From assembly GCA_003223645.1 (NCBI GenBank), contig QHVT01000003.1, positions 124,001 to 188,000 on the forward strand: 64,000 nucleotides of DNA, read 5' to 3'. The notes under the pieces were generated by a model. The model did not search any database, was not told the DNA's origin, and saw nothing but the letters and a program-made list of their open reading frames with translations. How positions within the stretch are numbered: position 1 is the first letter of the stretch; each line of letters starts with the position of its first letter. Source of the DNA: Acidobacteriota bacterium (GTDB taxonomy: Bacteria; Acidobacteriota; Thermoanaerobaculia; Gp7-AA8). Both the position numbers and the translations under genes were made by a program. Positions 48,880-57,305 of the stretch are shown here, piece after piece.

Positions 48880-49431
48880 ATGTTGAAGACAACACTACTT
48901 GCCGCGCTTTTGTTTGTCGCCGTCACCGCGCGAGGCGCATTCACGCTCACCAGTCCTGCTGTCTCCGAAGGGGGAACGCTTGCCGAAACGACGGTCCTCA
49001 ACGCGCTCGACTGCCGCGGGCCGAACCGCTCCCCCGCGTTGCAATGGTCGGACGCGCCGCCGAACACGCAGAGCTTCGTCGTGCTCCTCGACGATTACGA
49101 AGCGCGGATGGGCGACGGCTTCATTCACTGGGCCGCGTACAACATCCCCGCCTCGGCGAACGGACTCGCGGAAAACGCCGGCGCGTCCGACGTGTCGCTG
49201 CCGCCCGGCTCGCGCCACGCGTACAGCGATTTTCTGCAGCGCAACTACGGCGGCCCGTGTCCGCCCGCCGGCCCGCCGCACAAATATCGATTCACCGTCT
49301 ACGCGCTCGACATCCCCACGATCGACGATGCCGGCACGCCGATGACCTGGCGAAAACTGCGCGTCGTCATTCACGGGCACGTCCTCGCGCAGGCATCGCT
49401 CACCACGTTGTATGGACGAAAGGAAAGCTGA
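48880..49431 (+). CDS. PEBP/YbhB-YbcL family (Raf kinase inhibitor-like) secreted protein
   Basis: 183 aa. Signal peptide (about 1-19), then a PEBP fold with the hallmark SPALQWSDAPPNTQSFVVLLDD segment and the HWAAYNIP strand, and GPCPPAGPPHKYRFTVYALD, all conserved in bacterial YbhB/YbcL. The family binds phosphorylated or phospholipid ligands in eukaryotes; the bacterial role is unclear. The last bases, CTGA, overlap the likely start of the next gene. No clear Shine-Dalgarno sequence. Confidence 0.88.
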   Translation: MLKTTLLAALLFVAVTARGAFTLTSPAVSEGGTLAETTVLNALDCRGPNRSPALQWSDAPPNTQSFVVLLDDYEARMGDGFIHWAAYNIPASANGLAENAGASDVSLPPGSRHAYSDFLQRNYGGPCPPAGPPHKYRFTVYALDIPTIDDAGTPMTWRKLRVVIHGHVLAQASLTTLYGRKES

Positions 49432-49805
49432 CGACCGAACAAACGATCGCCGCCCTCGACACCGAGTATCAGCTTGCTGTTGAGAAGAACGATGCCGCGA
49501 CGATGGACCGCATCCTCGCCGACGACTTCGTGCTCATCACCGGCACCGGAAAACACTTCACGAAGAAAGACCTGCTCAACGAAGCGAAGAGCGGCCACAT
49601 CGTCTACGAACAGCAGCGCGACACGAATCAGACCGTGCGCGTGTGGGGTGACACCGCGGTCATCACCGCGCTGCTGTCAGCGAAGGGAACGGAGGAGGGA
49701 AAACCGTTCGCCTACCGCGTGTGGTTCAGCGACACGTACGTCCGCACGCAGAGCGGCTGGCGCTACGTCCTCGGCCAGGCAGGCGGCCGGCTCGCGCCGG
49801 AGTAA
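49428..49805 (+). CDS. DUF4440/NTF2-like protein, probably starting at CTG
   Basis: 125 aa if translation begins at CTG 49428. The sequence then opens (M)TTEQTIAALDTEYQLAVEKND, the exact N-terminal helix expected for DUF4440/SnoaL-like proteins, with GGAAAG just upstream. No ATG, GTG or TTG occurs in frame for about 25 codons before it. The first in-frame ATG (49503) would remove the first helix and 25 residues. The CTGA overlap with the preceding stop mimics ATGA coupling elsewhere in this window. The cone-shaped fold can bind small molecules or act as an enzyme; function unknown. Confidence 0.75.
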   Translation: MTTEQTIAALDTEYQLAVEKNDAATMDRILADDFVLITGTGKHFTKKDLLNEAKSGHIVYEQQRDTNQTVRVWGDTAVITALLSAKGTEEGKPFAYRVWFSDTYVRTQSGWRYVLGQAGGRLAPE

Positions 49806-49810
49806 TGCCT

Positions 49811-49838
49811 CTGTGGAGCGGCGGCCGCCGCTCCACAG
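49811..49838. repeat. Minimal family D palindrome
   Basis: A perfect 28-nt palindrome, CTGTGGAGCGGC / GGCC / GCCGCTCCACAG, consisting only of the outer arms of the 71-bp element. It starts 5 nt after the DUF4440 stop. Confidence 0.85.
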
Positions 49839-49872
49839 GTGAGCGTACAATGGCCGTGTCCAAAACGGCCTC

Positions 49873-50427
49873 ATGCGCGCTTTCATCGCGTTGCTTCTCC
49901 TTTTTGCGCCTTCGCTCTATGCGCGCGATCGTGCCGTGCTCATCTACCCGCGCGAGCGTGCGATGTTCCGCCGCGTGTTCTACACGCCGCATCAGTGGCT
50001 GCTGCGCCGGCGTCTCGCGAAGACGTACGACGTCGAAGTGCACAGCCAGGTCGCGACGGACGATGAGCTGTTCGCGATCGACGTGGACGGCGCGAAGCTG
50101 CTCGTCATCTCCGGACACGGCGATCCGTTCTCGATCTCACTCAACGGCCGCAACGCGCGCTCGCTCGACGCGGACGACGCCGATCGCCTCGCCGAATTTT
50201 TCTCGCGCCTCGATCCCTTCGCGACGATCGTTCTGCAGAGTTGCGACACCGGCCGCGGTTTCGCGCACCTCGTGAAAAACGCTGCCGGACCCACACGCCG
50301 CGTGATCGCCGCGAACGGCGAGATCCCGTGGAACGGAATGCGGATCACGTCGATCGATCCGTTCGACGTCACGATTCGCTGCCGCGACAGCGCGGGCGAT
50401 TGGGATTGCACGCTCCGCTTGAGATAG
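49873..50427 (+). CDS. Secreted protein with a caspase/CHAT-like His-Cys dyad
   Basis: 184 aa. Signal peptide (about 1-17), then a compact alpha/beta protein. LLVISGHGDP (His82) closes one strand and ATIVLQSCDTGRGF (Cys124) follows another; this His-Gly ... Q-S/A-Cys arrangement is the one found in caspase-fold families such as CHAT, C14 and C25 peptidases. It is much shorter than these and secreted, with no fused domain. The dyad suggests a cysteine peptidase or pseudo-peptidase; no family name assigned. TACAAT at 49846-49851 may be its -10. Confidence 0.6.
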   Translation: MRAFIALLLLFAPSLYARDRAVLIYPRERAMFRRVFYTPHQWLLRRRLAKTYDVEVHSQVATDDELFAIDVDGAKLLVISGHGDPFSISLNGRNARSLDADDADRLAEFFSRLDPFATIVLQSCDTGRGFAHLVKNAAGPTRRVIAANGEIPWNGMRITSIDPFDVTIRCRDSAGDWDCTLRLR

Positions 50428-50428
50428 G

Positions 50429-50550
50429 GCTGAGTGCAGAGTGCTGAGTGCAGAGTGCTGAGTGCCGGGTGCTGAGCCGTTGATAACTCAGCACCCAGCA
50501 CCCAGCACCCAGCACCCAGCACCCGCACCCCGCACCCGCACCCAGCGCCC
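50429..50550. repeat. Palindromic element, family C, copy 2
   Basis: Left arm of GAGTGCAGAGTGCT and GGGTGCTGAG units (50429-50476), right inverted arm of CAGCACC units (50487-50550). It begins 1 nt after the stop of the His-Cys protein gene and ends about 25 nt before the next ATG. Confidence 0.85.
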
Positions 50551-50575
50551 GCCCCGCGATATCCTTCCCGTCCGG

Positions 50576-52936
50576 ATGCTCTTCAAGAAGTCTCGCTTCG
50601 GTCCTCGCCTCGTTCACGCGGCGCGCTCGGGCGCGCATTACCGCGACGTGCACGTTTTCATCGGCGGCACGGGAGCGGTCGGCGGCGCTGCGGCGATGCA
50701 GATGGTGGCGATGTTCGAGGAGATGATGACGATCGCGCCGCCGTCGTCGGCCGACGACGTGCCGGTGCTCATCGTCACCGGCCGCAGCGACGATGAAGTG
50801 CATACGTTCGAGTCGCGCCTCAAACGCTTCACGCGCTCGCGCTGGGGCGCCGGCACGATCCCGAAGCACTTCGAGCACGGCTACCTCACGCCGGGCGGCG
50901 TCTACGTCGCGATCTCGAAGTTCGAGTTGAAGCCGGTGCCCGGACTCGAGATCGTGACCGATGCCGACAGCGCGTCGCGCCAGAGTGCAGTCGACGAGTT
51001 TCTGAATTTCGCGAACGTGTCGACTCCCGAGCAACTCGTCGACTACGTGCGCGCAACGCGTCCCGTCACGTCGTTCCTCGAAGATCGCAAGCAGCGCCTG
51101 CGCGACTACGGCGACAAGCCGTTCCGCTCCGTGCTTCTCGGCTTTCCGCTGCCGAGCATCCTCGCGTATCAAACCGGCGGTCTCGGCATCGTCGCGAACG
51201 CCCTCGGCCTCGGCACGGAGCTCACGACGCGCGTGCGCGACGAATTCGAGAACGCGTTCGCCGACGATCTCGTCGCCGTGCGCGAACAGTGGGGCGCGCG
51301 CGTGCTGGTCGCGCACACTACCGGCGTCGGCGGGATGTATGACGAGACGCCCGACGCCCGCACGACGCCGCGCCTCGGCTTCGCGCACGCGTCGCGCGAC
51401 GAAGCGCTGCGGCAGAAGCACATCGACGCCGAGGAGCTGATGCAGAAGTACGCGCAGCGCGGCGTGCTCATGCTCGTCACCGCCGCCGCGATCGGCATCG
51501 ACGAAGTGCGCATGCGCGAGTCGATTCCGCTGCACGGCGGCATCGTGAAGGCGCTGCGCGACGCGAAGCATGAGCTCTTCCGCGGCGCGCGCGAACGCAA
51601 GCAGTCGATCCATCTCTTCAAGCCGATCACGCTGAAACTGGATGTGGCGACCGCTGCCCTCAGCGGTCGCGGTGCCGCTGAGGGCAGCGGCACCCACAAT
51701 CTGCACTTCAAGCTCGGCGACGAAATCCATCCCGAGTACGCCATCCGCAGCGGCGAGAACGGCTTCTTCAGCGTCGCGAATGCGGACGCGCTCTACCGCG
51801 TGATGAAAGTCGCGTCGGTGTCGGAGCTCGGACACGTGCTCGCATCGGTCGGCCTTCTCGGCGACGATCCGAACGTGCCGTGGTTCAAAGACAGCATCTG
51901 CTATTACACCGAGACCGTGAATTCGAAGCAGGTCTTCGATTTTCTCTATCAGCCGGTGCTGCTGAACGCGCAGCTGAGCGGGATCGATCCGATGGCGCTG
52001 CAGGACCTCGGCTCGGCGAAACATCAGGCCGAGCTGCACACGCTCGCGCTGCTCATCACGCTGCATCGATTGCGTACGCTCGACATCGACGCACTCGAGG
52101 AGAATCCGCACGCGTCGTTCGATCCGAAGCGCTTCCTCCTCGACAACTCGCGTGCGCTCACGTTCCGCGACGTCGAGCTGTGGGACGTCGACACGCTCGC
52201 AAAGGACCTGCACACGCTCGTCACCGCCGACAAGCCGGGACAACTGCTGACGCTGAAGCCGATGCGCGATCCCGGACAGTTCGGCGCGCGGGACGAAGCG
52301 CATCTTGCCGTCCTCAAAGTCGTGCTCGACGCCGTCTTCACCGTCACGTCGCTCGGAACGCCGATCGTCGTCGACGACAACACCGCGCGCTGCGGCTACT
52401 ACGTCGCGCCGTTCGGGAAGATCGTGACGCAGGAAGACTCGCTCGCGCGAATGTTTGACGACCCGGCGCCGGAGTACCGCGCGTTTCAAATGAGCGTGAA
52501 CGGCTTCATCGATCTCCGTCCGCACGGCATCGTGTCCAGCGTGAAACTTCCCGCCGATCTCCACCCCGGCGCGGTGACGACGCATCGCGACGAAGCATCC
52601 TTCGCCGCGCGCGTCGCATCCCTCGAGCCGTATTCATTTTTCGCGACGTGCGGCCTCGTCGCGATCCTCCACCGCCTCCGCGCCCTCGGCCGCCTGCTCA
52701 CGCAGTCCCGCACCGACCTCGGCACCATGCAGGACTGGCTCTGGACCATGCTCCGCGACGAACGCGGCCACACCTACGTCGTCCCCGGCGTCGTCGAAGC
52801 CCTGCGCATGATCTCCGAGGCGCAGGAGAAGACGACGGGAACCGAGTGGCTCGACGGGATCTGGGGTTATGAGCGAAGACTGCCGAAGATGCGGCTGGCG
52901 GAGATTGTCGACGCTGTGGAACGGCGGAAGCACTAA
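50576..52936 (+). CDS. Large protein of unknown function with an N-terminal Rossmann-like motif
   Basis: 786 aa, cytoplasmic (no signal or membrane helix). Starts at MLFKKSRF; upstream codons only translate the palindromic element. The strand-loop VHVFIGGTGAVGGAAA (about 22-37) looks like a dinucleotide-binding GxGxxG loop, and a RVLVAHTTGVGGMYDE segment (about 240-256) recalls a second strand-loop in NAD-dependent enzymes. After that I recognise nothing; the C-terminal half is helical. It contains an in-frame 54-bp palindromic element at residues 357-374. Possibly a multi-domain dehydrogenase-like enzyme, but the function is open. Confidence 0.65.
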   Translation: MLFKKSRFGPRLVHAARSGAHYRDVHVFIGGTGAVGGAAAMQMVAMFEEMMTIAPPSSADDVPVLIVTGRSDDEVHTFESRLKRFTRSRWGAGTIPKHFEHGYLTPGGVYVAISKFELKPVPGLEIVTDADSASRQSAVDEFLNFANVSTPEQLVDYVRATRPVTSFLEDRKQRLRDYGDKPFRSVLLGFPLPSILAYQTGGLGIVANALGLGTELTTRVRDEFENAFADDLVAVREQWGARVLVAHTTGVGGMYDETPDARTTPRLGFAHASRDEALRQKHIDAEELMQKYAQRGVLMLVTAAAIGIDEVRMRESIPLHGGIVKALRDAKHELFRGARERKQSIHLFKPITLKLDVATAALSGRGAAEGSGTHNLHFKLGDEIHPEYAIRSGENGFFSVANADALYRVMKVASVSELGHVLASVGLLGDDPNVPWFKDSICYYTETVNSKQVFDFLYQPVLLNAQLSGIDPMALQDLGSAKHQAELHTLALLITLHRLRTLDIDALEENPHASFDPKRFLLDNSRALTFRDVELWDVDTLAKDLHTLVTADKPGQLLTLKPMRDPGQFGARDEAHLAVLKVVLDAVFTVTSLGTPIVVDDNTARCGYYVAPFGKIVTQEDSLARMFDDPAPEYRAFQMSVNGFIDLRPHGIVSSVKLPADLHPGAVTTHRDEASFAARVASLEPYSFFATCGLVAILHRLRALGRLLTQSRTDLGTMQDWLWTMLRDERGHTYVVPGVVEALRMISEAQEKTTGTEWLDGIWGYERRLPKMRLAEIVDAVERRKH
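51644..51697. repeat. 54-bp family J palindromic element inside the 786-aa gene
   Basis: Palindromic 54-mer read in phase zero as exactly 18 codons (residues 357-374, encoding V-A-T-A-A-L-S-G-R...G-T-H). Its reverse complement matches 56191-56244 at 52 of 54 positions. The two mismatches are opposite each other in the stem (A-T versus G-C). Confidence 0.92.
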
Positions 52937-52939
52937 AAT
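52934..52939 (+). promoter_or_regulatory. Proposed -10 hexamer overlapping the stop codon of the 786-aa gene
   Basis: TAAAAT, whose first three bases are the upstream stop codon, ends 8 nt before the ATG at 52948. No ribosome-binding site. Confidence 0.4.
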
Positions 52940-52947
52940 CGAGAACG

Positions 52948-53325
52948 ATGGGACGAATTAGGCAAGCAATTCGGATCGATGGGCGAGAGTGCTGGACGTT
53001 GTTTGATACAGGAGCTCGCAACACGTACGTCATTCCCTCGGTTGCGCAGTTGTTGAATACAACCCCTACACCGATGCCGATGCGTACTGCACTCGGAGGC
53101 ACGGTCAAAGAGACCAACACCAGCGCCACCCTCAACGCGGAAATCGAGGGAAAGACGATCTCGACCTATGCGCTCGTCATCAACGAGATCGGGAAAGACG
53201 AAGAAGGCACTCCGATCGAGGTCCTCTTCGGAGCACTTGCGATGCAGCAGTGGGGGATTCGCCCCGTTCCTGACGAGGAGCGCCTCGATCTCAGTCACTA
53301 TCCTGAAGAATTCCTCGAATTCTGA
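52948..53325 (+). CDS. Retropepsin-like aspartic protease domain protein
   Basis: 125 aa. The motif LFDTGARNTYV (Asp20-Thr-Gly-Ala) matches the active-site DTGA/DSGA of retroviral-type aspartic proteases, which function as dimers. A second conserved segment, ALAMQQWGI (about 95-103), corresponds to the helix after the flap in this family. No membrane anchor or N-terminal extension, so it is an isolated domain, like several bacterial clan AA proteins of unknown role. It may process cytoplasmic substrates or be inactive. Confidence 0.7.
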   Translation: MGRIRQAIRIDGRECWTLFDTGARNTYVIPSVAQLLNTTPTPMPMRTALGGTVKETNTSATLNAEIEGKTISTYALVINEIGKDEEGTPIEVLFGALAMQQWGIRPVPDEERLDLSHYPEEFLEF

Positions 53326-53402
53326 CCAGTGGAGCGGCGGCCGCTTCGGCCGCCGACCTCTCGCGAGAATCCGGCGGCCGAGAGCGGCCGCCGCTCCACT
53401 GG
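53326..53402. repeat. Palindromic element, family D, extended form
   Basis: CCAGTGGAGCGGCGG to CCGCTCCACTGG, containing the same CTCTCGCGAGA loop as 48712-48782. It begins directly after the stop codon of the retropepsin-like gene. Confidence 0.88.
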
Positions 53403-53418
53403 TTTCGATCGAAGACTC

Positions 53419-55047
53419 CTACGACGCCCGGAGGCTCTTCCTCATCCCCCACAACAAGTGGCTGAGATATCCACGCCGCGACTCGCCCGTCGTCACGATC
53501 AACAGCTTCGTGATCTTCAACTCCAGCGGATCCGTGTAGAGCAGGATCAGCATCTCGCGGAGGAAGCTCGTCGAGAGGGTGATGTCGTTATCGGTGCCGA
53601 CGCCGAGGCGGAGGCCTTTTTTCTCCCACCACGAGAACGGGTGGTCGGCGTAGTCCGCTAGTTGACCGGTGAGGCGTTTGTTCGACGACGGCAGGGAGAT
53701 GAGCGTCAGGCGCTTGTCGATCATCCGATTGAGCACGTCGTGCTGGTAGGTCTCGACCTCGGTCGCGTGATGGAACTTCGTTTTCGTCGCCAGCGTCGCT
53801 TCTTCGTCGGTGAGCGGGACGCCGTTGATCAGCTTCTCGCGGATCGCTTCGCGTCCGCTGGTGTCCATGTCCATCAGTTCCGCGAGCTCGCTCGATCTCG
53901 GATTCACGGCTTCGCCTCGGCGGTTCGCGCGCAGGATGCGTTGCAGCATGCTGTGGAAGTAGAAGTTCGGGTTGATGCCGAGGGAGAGGCCGTGCTCGAT
54001 GGCGTCGACGCGCCAGATGTTCATGGCGTTGTCGACGGCCTGGATGCCGTGGCGCAGCGTGTCCCACGTTTCGCCGTGATGGCTGCGCGTGCGGAAGCCG
54101 TACGCCTGCAGCTTGCGGATGCCGACGCGCATCTCCTGAAAATGCGCCTTGCGATAGAAGCCGCGCTCGTTGCCAACGGTGTCGATCTCGGTGACGACGT
54201 CGCGCAGTTCCGGATGACGCGCGAGCAATTCGACGAGTTGGCGCACCTGATCGTCGAAGCTCTCGCGTTTCGTTTTGTAACGCGTCGCGTCGTAGAAGCC
54301 CGCCTCCTTGCGGAAACTCGGCGAGAGGATGAATTGGAATTGCGGGGCTTCGGATTGAAACGATCGGAAGCCTTCGTACAAGCCGAGGAGCACGTCCTCG
54401 GCGGTGACGCTCTCAAGTCCCGGGATTTGTTCCGACGGATCGGTCGTATCGCGGAACAGCGTGAACTTGAGTCGCAGGCCGCCGACGTTCGCGGTGCGAT
54501 AGAGACGGCTGGCCATGTGATACGCGGCATCGCGATGCGCTTCGCGGCTCGTGAGGATCAATTTCGGCAGATAGAGAATCTGCAGATAGCGATCGAAGCG
54601 TCCGCTCTCCGCGAGCCGGATCAATCGGTCGACGTCGTGCACGTTGCGGATCGGCAGCGCGTCGTCGCCGTAGACCTGCGCGATCTTCGACTCGTACAGC
54701 GCGCGATGCGGACCTTCGAGGAGCGGCGCGAGGCGCGGGTAGACGAAGTCGGCGGCGAGTGAGCCGGTGAGATGAATGTGCTCGTCGCGGAACGGAAGCG
54801 GAAACGTGTGGAAGAACCCGGCCAGCGCGTGCGACAGCGGATGATCGAGCAGCGCTTCGATCGGCGCGGCGTGGACGCGGAAGCGTCCGAGGAGCGCGTG
54901 GAACTCGCGGATCGCATGCGCGAGCTCGGCGTCGGAGTCGAGCTGCGGCGCCTGTTCCGCGAGCACGAGCGTGTCCTCGAGTGAGAGCCCGTTCGTCTCG
55001 CTGATCAGGTGTGTGAGAAAGCGCGTGAGCCGCGCGACGACGTCCAT
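53419..55047 (-). CDS. Adenosine-deaminase-like metal-dependent hydrolase (large)
   Basis: 542 aa, about 200 residues longer than classical adenosine deaminase. It has the motif set of that superfamily: DEHIHLTGSL (His90, His92), TRSHHGETW (His/Glu pair), DAIEHGLSL (metal/catalytic His) and GVGTDNDITL (Asp-containing, although TDND replaces the TDDP of true deaminases). The N-terminal about 85 residues are helical and the insertion before the SHHGE motif is long. The substrate might be a nucleoside or another purine-like amine; not predictable. A single gene divergent from the TPR membrane protein, 36 nt apart. Confidence 0.7.
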   Translation of the reverse strand: MDVVARLTRFLTHLISETNGLSLEDTLVLAEQAPQLDSDAELAHAIREFHALLGRFRVHAAPIEALLDHPLSHALAGFFHTFPLPFRDEHIHLTGSLAADFVYPRLAPLLEGPHRALYESKIAQVYGDDALPIRNVHDVDRLIRLAESGRFDRYLQILYLPKLILTSREAHRDAAYHMASRLYRTANVGGLRLKFTLFRDTTDPSEQIPGLESVTAEDVLLGLYEGFRSFQSEAPQFQFILSPSFRKEAGFYDATRYKTKRESFDDQVRQLVELLARHPELRDVVTEIDTVGNERGFYRKAHFQEMRVGIRKLQAYGFRTRSHHGETWDTLRHGIQAVDNAMNIWRVDAIEHGLSLGINPNFYFHSMLQRILRANRRGEAVNPRSSELAELMDMDTSGREAIREKLINGVPLTDEEATLATKTKFHHATEVETYQHDVLNRMIDKRLTLISLPSSNKRLTGQLADYADHPFSWWEKKGLRLGVGTDNDITLSTSFLREMLILLYTDPLELKITKLLIVTTGESRRGYLSHLLWGMRKSLRAS

Positions 55048-55083
55048 GCGCGTGTGATCGTATCAACTACACTACGCCCGTTC

Positions 55084-57171
55084 ATGGGACGAAAATCCCG
55101 CCAGAAAACGACGGACAAGTTGACGGCGGCCCGCGTGGACACAACGCCGCCGCCGATTGATCGCAAACCGGTGCTGATCGCGTGCGTTGTCCTCGTCGTC
55201 GTCACGTTCGCCGTCTTCGCGCGCGTCGCGTCGCAGGACTTCATCAACTTCGATGATCCCGACTACGTGACCGCGAACTCGGTCGTGCGCGACGGCGTGA
55301 CCGCGCACGGCATCGGTTGGGCATTCACGCAGTTTCATTCGTCGAACTGGCATCCGCTGACGTGGATCACGCACATGGTCGACGTGCAGCTGTTCGGCCT
55401 CAATGCCGGCGCGCACAAGCTCGTGAACGTCGCGTTCCACGCTGCCGCTGCGGTGTTGCTGCTGCTGTTTCTCTTCCGCGCGACCGGCGAGCTCTGGCCG
55501 TCGGTCATTGTCGCCGCGCTCTTCGCGCTGCATCCGACGCGCGTCGAGTCGGTGGCGTGGGTGTCCGAGCGCAAAGACGTGTTGAGTGCGCTCTTCTGGA
55601 TGCTGACGCTGTACTTGTACGCGGGCTACGTGCGCGACGAGAAGAAAACGAGGCTGATCGGTGTCACGATCGCGTTCGCGTGCGCGCTGATGGCGAAGCC
55701 GTCGGCGATCACGCTGCCGTTCGTTCTGCTGCTGCTCGATTGGTGGCCGTTCCAGCGTTTGAGCCGCAAAGCGATCCTCGAGAAACTTCCGCTCTTCGCG
55801 CTGCTGATCCCCTCGATTCTCCTCACGCTGCGCGCGCAGACCGGCGCGATGGGAACGCTCACGCTCAGCGGCCGCATCGCGAACACAATCCTGTCGTACG
55901 TCGAGTACCTGCGCGTCCTTGTCTGGCCGTCCGGCCTCGCGGTGCTTTATCCCTATCGACTGTCCATCCAAACGATCGCCGTCGTCCTCGCTGCGCTCGT
56001 CCTCATCGCGATCACGGCCGCCGCGATCTACTTCGCGCGCCGCGCACCGTTCGTCATCGTCGGCTGGCTCTGGTTCCTCGGCACGCTCGTGCCGATGTCC
56101 GGACTCGTGCAGGTCGGACGTCAGGCGATGGCCGATCGCTACACATACATTTCCTTCGTCGGTCTGTTCATCGCGATCGTCTGGTCTTTTGTGGGTGCCG
56201 CTGCCCCCAGCGGCACCGCGACCGCTGGGGGCAGCGGTCGCCACAAGGTGCTGCGTGCGGGGGCGATCGCCATTCTCATCGCGTTTTGTGCAGTGACCTA
56301 CGTGCAGGCCGGCTACTGGAAAAACAGTGAGACGCTGTTCGCGCGTGCGGTCGCCGTGACGAAGCGCAACGACATCGCGCATTTGAACCTCGGCGCTGCG
56401 CTGCTCGATCGCGGCGCGGTGCAGGATGCGCTCGTGCATTTTCGGGAGGCGGTCGCGATCGATCCGTCGAACGCGCTCGCGCAGAACGACCTCGGCCGCG
56501 CGCTCGCCGCCACCGGCGATACCGCCGGCGCGGAGAAAGCGTACACGCAGGCGCTCGCGCTCGCGCCGTCGCTGACCGAGGCGTATCGCGGACTGGCGGG
56601 CTTGAAACTGAAAAGCGGTCATCGCGACGAGGCACTTGCGCTTTTGCAGAAGGCGAACGGGATGCAGCCTGATGCGGCGACGCGCGCAGATCTCGCGGTG
56701 CTGCGCAACGACGTCGACACCGCGCTCACCGAATACGCGACCGCCGTTCGCGACGCGCCGAACAACGCCGAGATCCGCAATAGCTACGCGGCGATGCTCG
56801 CGCGGAAAGGACGCGACGCGGAAGCGCTCGAGCAGTATCGCGAGGCGCTGCGCATCGAGCCCGGTCATTACGAAGCGAACATGAACATCGGTGCGCTGCT
56901 GAGCCGCACCGGACACGACAACGAGGCACTCGGATATTTTTCGAAGGCCGCGGAGTCGCGAACGAACACGCCCGAGCCGCACATCTATCTCGCGCTGATC
57001 TACGGAAATCGCGGCGAGGCCGCGCGTGCGGTGGCGGAAGTCGAGGCGGCGGCGCGGATCGATCAGGCCGAGGCGAATCGCCTGTTCACGAACGCCGTGA
57101 GAATCCCGTTCCACGAGACCAATCTCGCCGACTATCGCGCGGCGTTGCTCGGGCGGCGCCGGCCGCAATAA
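55084..57171 (+). CDS. TPR membrane protein with a glycosyltransferase-like (DUF1736/TMTC-type) membrane domain
   Basis: 695 aa. After a basic N-terminus, about 10 membrane helices (residues 30-440) with DFINFDDPDYVTAN and SSNWHPLTWITHMVD, motifs of the bacterial TMTC-like O-mannosyltransferase relatives. A C-terminal TPR block (about 435-690) follows, with NDLGRALAATGDTAGAEKAY-type repeats. In eukaryotes TMTC proteins mannosylate secretory proteins; the bacterial function is unknown. Residues 370-387 are encoded by a 54-bp palindromic element in a loop between helices. No ribosome-binding site is visible; TACACT at 55068 may be a -10. Confidence 0.82.
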   Translation: MGRKSRQKTTDKLTAARVDTTPPPIDRKPVLIACVVLVVVTFAVFARVASQDFINFDDPDYVTANSVVRDGVTAHGIGWAFTQFHSSNWHPLTWITHMVDVQLFGLNAGAHKLVNVAFHAAAAVLLLLFLFRATGELWPSVIVAALFALHPTRVESVAWVSERKDVLSALFWMLTLYLYAGYVRDEKKTRLIGVTIAFACALMAKPSAITLPFVLLLLDWWPFQRLSRKAILEKLPLFALLIPSILLTLRAQTGAMGTLTLSGRIANTILSYVEYLRVLVWPSGLAVLYPYRLSIQTIAVVLAALVLIAITAAAIYFARRAPFVIVGWLWFLGTLVPMSGLVQVGRQAMADRYTYISFVGLFIAIVWSFVGAAAPSGTATAGGSGRHKVLRAGAIAILIAFCAVTYVQAGYWKNSETLFARAVAVTKRNDIAHLNLGAALLDRGAVQDALVHFREAVAIDPSNALAQNDLGRALAATGDTAGAEKAYTQALALAPSLTEAYRGLAGLKLKSGHRDEALALLQKANGMQPDAATRADLAVLRNDVDTALTEYATAVRDAPNNAEIRNSYAAMLARKGRDAEALEQYREALRIEPGHYEANMNIGALLSRTGHDNEALGYFSKAAESRTNTPEPHIYLALIYGNRGEAARAVAEVEAAARIDQAEANRLFTNAVRIPFHETNLADYRAALLGRRRPQ
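56191..56244. repeat. 54-bp family J palindromic element inside the TPR membrane-protein gene
   Basis: The reverse complement of the 51644-51697 element with two compensatory differences, read in phase zero as 18 codons (residues 370-387, V-G-A-A-A-P-S-G...R-H). Its position in a predicted inter-helix loop suggests toleration. Confidence 0.92.
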
Positions 57172-57179
57172 GACCTTTC

Positions 57180-57271
57180 GTCATCCTGAGTCGGCGAAGC
57201 GCGACGAAGGATCTCAAATCGCGATGCCTGCAATTTTGAGATCCTTCGCCGTCTTCGCGGCTCAGGATGAC
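57180..57271. repeat. Palindromic element, family E, copy 3
   Basis: GTCATCCTGAGTCGG left arm, GGATCTCAA / TTGAGATCC inner inverted repeat, right arm CGGCTCAGGATGAC. Starts 8 nt after the stop of the TPR gene. Confidence 0.85.
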
Positions 57272-57305
57272 GGTGGTAGGCTTCGTCGCTGCCGGAGGCC
57301 CAGAC

